64,000 nucleotides of DNA from GCA-2731375 sp002731375 (GTDB taxonomy: Bacteria; Pseudomonadota; Alphaproteobacteria; GCA-2731375). The DNA is taken from positions 45,937 to 109,936 of the forward strand of contig JASMDX010000033.1 in the NCBI GenBank assembly GCA_030752605.1. The letters run 5' to 3'. The stretch's first letter is position 1. Each line of letters opens with the position of its first letter. The notes beneath the pieces were generated by a model that was not told the origin of the DNA, made no database searches, and saw nothing but the letters and a program-made list of their open reading frames with translations. Positions 61,370 through 64,000 of this stretch are shown here, piece by piece. A program made the translations under genes and the position numbers.

Positions 61370-62905
61370 ATGGTAACTGCGACGAATATTGTCCAACGCA
61401 TCCCTCTTTTGGGCAAGATGTTCAGTGTCGACACGAGCACGGGGTTGGAGGAGATCAATGCTTGGCCAAGCCTGATGGTCTTGACCTCGTTTGTCTGGCT
61501 CGCAGTCGCCGGGCTTTTGGGCGTGGCGCTACCGCTCACCCAGCTGTTGGGACTTGACAGCGCTTTGTACTATACCGCGCTTACCGCGCACGGCGCGGCG
61601 CTGGCCTTTCCCTTCTTGTTCCAACTAATGATCGGTGTGTCCCTGCATCGGACGGCCGGCTGTCTGGGCAGACCGGTTACCGGTTGGCTTCCAGCCTTGA
61701 TCTATATCTTCATGAACGTTGGCTCTGTTCTTCTGACGCTCGCCATTTTGGGTGGGCTTAAGATCAGTTATGCCCTGATGTATCCGCTGCCCATCGTCGG
61801 TGTGCAGACCGGTCAATGGAGCATGGACGTGGTCATCCTCGGCTTTACCGGCATAGCGCTAGTCATCACTACGGTCATCGTATTGTATCCCGTACAGGTA
61901 TTGTGGATGTTGTTCTTTGGCAGGGAGCGCGAGGATCTAGTGCTGGAACGGCGCACGCTCAGGGACCCCGGCATGCTGGGAATGGCGATGGCGGTGTTGG
62001 TGCTTCTGGTTGCCGGAATACCCATTCTTATTATCGCGGGGCTCATTCTACTCGGTTTGTATGGGGTCATTCCCTTGACCGCCATCGCTTGGGCGACAGA
62101 ACCAGTGGTCTTCCAATTCGCCTTCTTCATTTTTGCCCACAATCTGATGGAAGCCATGGCGATCATGATTGTCGCCGCGGTTTATGCGACATTACCGCTT
62201 TATCTCGCCGATGGCACCCGCAAGCTGTTTAGCGACCGCCTGGCTAAGTTGGCGCTCTGGATATTGCTTGTCGCCTCCCTGACTTCGTTTTTCCACCACT
62301 TCTTCACCATGTTTCCTGCCATGCCCTCGGCGCTCGCCTATCACGGCAACATCATGAGCTGGGCCACTGGGATCGGCGGCGCGTTGACGATTTTCACCAT
62401 TCTCGCGACGATCTGGAAACACGGCCTGAAGCCCGAACCCGGTACTATGGCTTTGCTCATGGGCTTCGCGCTTTACATCCTGGATGGCGTCAGCGCTGTC
62501 GTTACATCAAATGTGGCCTGGTCTTTCCAGATCCATGGAACGATGTGGCAGGCTGGCCATACTATGGGCGTCCTGGTCGCTATCACGTTGATGTGGATGG
62601 GCGTTTTCTACCATCATTATCCCGTTATCACGGGCCGCAGACTTAACCGTGTAAAGGGTAATTGGTTCGTCGTTCTTTATAGCATCGGAGCGGCTGGGGC
62701 ATTTTACTCGTTTTTGGCGGCGGGCGTGGCCGGCATGCCCCGACGTTTCGCAGCGTGGGATCAGGAAGGCTGGATGGTGTACGGCAACTTGGTCCTGATC
62801 TTCGGACTCCTGATCGCCGCGGGTCTGGTGGTCTTTGCCTGGGACCTGCTGAATTCCCGGGAGATCGAGACTTCTCCGGGTGAGCAAACGGTGGCAGCGG
62901 AGTAA
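61370..62905 (+). CDS. Noncanonical heme-copper oxidase superfamily subunit I (possible NO reductase)
   Basis: A 511-residue, about 12-helix catalytic subunit from the ATG at 61370 (GGAGGG 7 nt upstream). Aligned by eye with ba3-type oxidases, it keeps the low-spin heme His74 (TAHGAALAF), CuB His257, His309-His310 (FFHHFF) and His397 (QAGHTMG). Two positions differ. The Tyr cross-linked to the CuB His (H-P-x-x-Y) is Glu261 in HNLME. The second His of HxH, normally the low-spin heme ligand, is Met399. Loss of the Tyr is typical of NO-reducing branches, so NO reduction is a fair hypothesis; O2 reduction is not excluded. Confidence 0.85.
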   Translation: MVTATNIVQRIPLLGKMFSVDTSTGLEEINAWPSLMVLTSFVWLAVAGLLGVALPLTQLLGLDSALYYTALTAHGAALAFPFLFQLMIGVSLHRTAGCLGRPVTGWLPALIYIFMNVGSVLLTLAILGGLKISYALMYPLPIVGVQTGQWSMDVVILGFTGIALVITTVIVLYPVQVLWMLFFGREREDLVLERRTLRDPGMLGMAMAVLVLLVAGIPILIIAGLILLGLYGVIPLTAIAWATEPVVFQFAFFIFAHNLMEAMAIMIVAAVYATLPLYLADGTRKLFSDRLAKLALWILLVASLTSFFHHFFTMFPAMPSALAYHGNIMSWATGIGGALTIFTILATIWKHGLKPEPGTMALLMGFALYILDGVSAVVTSNVAWSFQIHGTMWQAGHTMGVLVAITLMWMGVFYHHYPVITGRRLNRVKGNWFVVLYSIGAAGAFYSFLAAGVAGMPRRFAAWDQEGWMVYGNLVLIFGLLIAAGLVVFAWDLLNSREIETSPGEQTVAAE

Positions 62906-63026
62906 CGGGCCGCTGGGCGGACGGTGACGATTGCCACGGCACGCTTGGCGAGCGCGCGGCTTCGGCGGCGCCGGCCGGGTTGGTATAGGGAATCCGGGTT
63001 CCAGGTTCGCGGAATAAGGTAGCCTG

Positions 63027-63884
63027 ATGAACGCTGCAAGCCGGCTCTTTTCTATCTTCAAGCTCCGCATTGGTATGGTCATCACCCTGAGTGCGCTTGC
63101 CGGCTTGGCCGTGGCGCCGGGTCCTGCGCCGACGGCGTGGCAGGTGCTGGTGCTGGCATGCGCGGTGCTGGTATCGGCTGCCAGCTCAGGTGCCTTCAAC
63201 CAGTATTACGAGCGCGACCTCGACGCCCGTATGTCGCGTACCCGCGACCGCCCCTTCGTGACCGGTGCGGCCCGTCCTGGGGCGGCGTGGCTGGTCGTGA
63301 TCTGGGGACTGCTCGGGCTTTCGGTGCTGGCAGCGGCCTTGGCCATTAACCTCTGGGTGGCGCTTTACATCTTCCTCGGCTCCTTTACCTATGCCGTGAT
63401 CTATACCGTCTGGCTCAAGCGACGGACCTGGCTCAACATCGTCTTCGGCGGCTTTTCCGGCAGCTTTGCCGTGTTGGCCGGGGCGGCAGTGATGGGGCCA
63501 GAGCCGGCCGGGGCGCCGTTGGCCCTGGCGGTCGCGCTGTTCTTCTGGACGCCACCTCATTTCTGGAGCCTGGCGGCGGCCCTCAAGGTAGACTACCAGG
63601 CGGCGGGCGTGCCCATGCTGCCGGTGGTGGTAGGACCAGAGCGCGCCGGCCGCATCATCCTGGCTAGCACGGTGCTGCTGGTGACGGTCTCGCTGGTGCC
63701 GGTATTGTTTGGGCTGGGTGCGATCTACCTTATCGGGACAGTGGCCGGCGGTGCCTACTTCCTGTGGCGTAGCGTAGAGCTGGCCCGCGATCCGACGCCT
63801 CGGCGCGCCATGGTTAACTTCTTTGCCTCGCTGGTGCAACTCAGCCTGATGCTAGCGGCAGCGATGCTCGACGGCTGGCTTTGA
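63027..63884 (+). CDS. ctaB: Protoheme IX farnesyltransferase (heme O synthase)
   Basis: A 285-residue UbiA-superfamily membrane prenyltransferase. It adds a farnesyl group to heme B to make heme O. The first aspartate-rich motif reads NQYYERDLDARMSRTRDRP near residues 56-74 and the family's WTPPHFWSLA near 174, with about eight hydrophobic helices. It follows subunit I by 121 bp on the same strand. This suggests the terminal enzyme uses heme O or heme A in at least one site; no ctaA is seen before the window ends. The 116 bp after it hold no gene I can support. Confidence 0.93.
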   Translation: MNAASRLFSIFKLRIGMVITLSALAGLAVAPGPAPTAWQVLVLACAVLVSAASSGAFNQYYERDLDARMSRTRDRPFVTGAARPGAAWLVVIWGLLGLSVLAAALAINLWVALYIFLGSFTYAVIYTVWLKRRTWLNIVFGGFSGSFAVLAGAAVMGPEPAGAPLALAVALFFWTPPHFWSLAAALKVDYQAAGVPMLPVVVGPERAGRIILASTVLLVTVSLVPVLFGLGAIYLIGTVAGGAYFLWRSVELARDPTPRRAMVNFFASLVQLSLMLAAAMLDGWL

Positions 63885-64000
63885 ATTCCGGGTGTGATCT
63901 GCCATGAATTGCGCTGCCCGAATGCCGCTGCTGGCGGATCCACTAGCGTAGGCTACCGCCCGACGTCAAAGCGGAATTCCAGGATTTGCAGTGAGTAGCC

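Noticed and set aside
63930..63960. GGATCCACTAG near the window end resembles a cloning-vector polylinker
   Set aside because: Only 11 bases match and the following bases differ; the sequence continues normally, so chance is more likely.

Overview
The window reads as a high-GC, gene-dense chromosome segment of an alphaproteobacterium, most likely of the Rhodospirillales or a nearby environmental lineage. The evidence is the pyrB-pyrC-plsY order, a dihydroorotase-like PyrC with the degenerate metal site usual in that class, a GapR/DUF2312 nucleoid protein, and the abundance of SDR, enoyl-CoA hydratase, family III CoA-transferase and amidohydrolase genes. No rRNA, tRNA or CRISPR array was seen.

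Layout. 1-7 kb is housekeeping: a DUF423 membrane protein cut by the window edge, an SDR, pyrB, a pyrC-like gene, plsY, the dihydropyrimidine dehydrogenase pair preT-preA, and gapR. 7-20 kb is mixed: CoA-transferase, SMP-30 and NIPSNAP proteins, ribosome rescue factor ArfB, SDRs, a TauD-type dioxygenase, an F420/FMN LLM oxidoreductase, an orphan TupA-like binding protein, a sulfotransferase, an amidohydrolase and an old-yellow-enzyme-like flavoprotein. 20-31 kb is catabolic: SDRs, a PEP mutase-fold lyase, a desaturase, a nitroreductase, an aldo/keto reductase, glutathione transferases, and a hydratase / CoA-transferase / FAD-dehydrogenase set. At 31.6-35.1 kb lies a single-chain acyl-CoA carboxylase.

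35.9-45.2 kb is a coherent acyl-CoA degradation locus. A TetR regulator and a BadI-like ring hydrolase face an operon of SDR, hydratase 2, thioesterase, zinc alcohol dehydrogenase, FadD19-like acyl-CoA synthetase and two acyl-CoA dehydrogenases. Both divergent promoters carry the same palindrome, CTAAC-N4-RTTAG. The gene set fits an alicyclic or steroid-like carboxylate, but the substrate is inference.

45-57 kb holds amidohydrolases, a frameshifted GMC oxidoreductase, a dihydroxy-acid dehydratase with an overlapping FAD oxidoreductase, and a decayed junction. The junction contains a dipeptidase tail, an IS3-type OrfA fragment and an acyl-CoA synthetase tail with two stop codons. Inverted copies of a 37-bp sequence, probably insertion-sequence ends, lie 5.3 kb apart across this part.

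57-64 kb is a respiratory module: a TauE/SafE-like membrane protein, a CcoI-type copper ATPase, a CuA subunit II, a heme-copper subunit I and heme O synthase CtaB. Subunit I is the most interesting gene here. It keeps the metal-site histidines, but the cross-linked tyrosine aligns with Glu261 and the second histidine of the HxH heme motif aligns with Met399. This suggests a noncanonical member, possibly a nitric oxide reductase, rather than an ordinary oxygen reductase.
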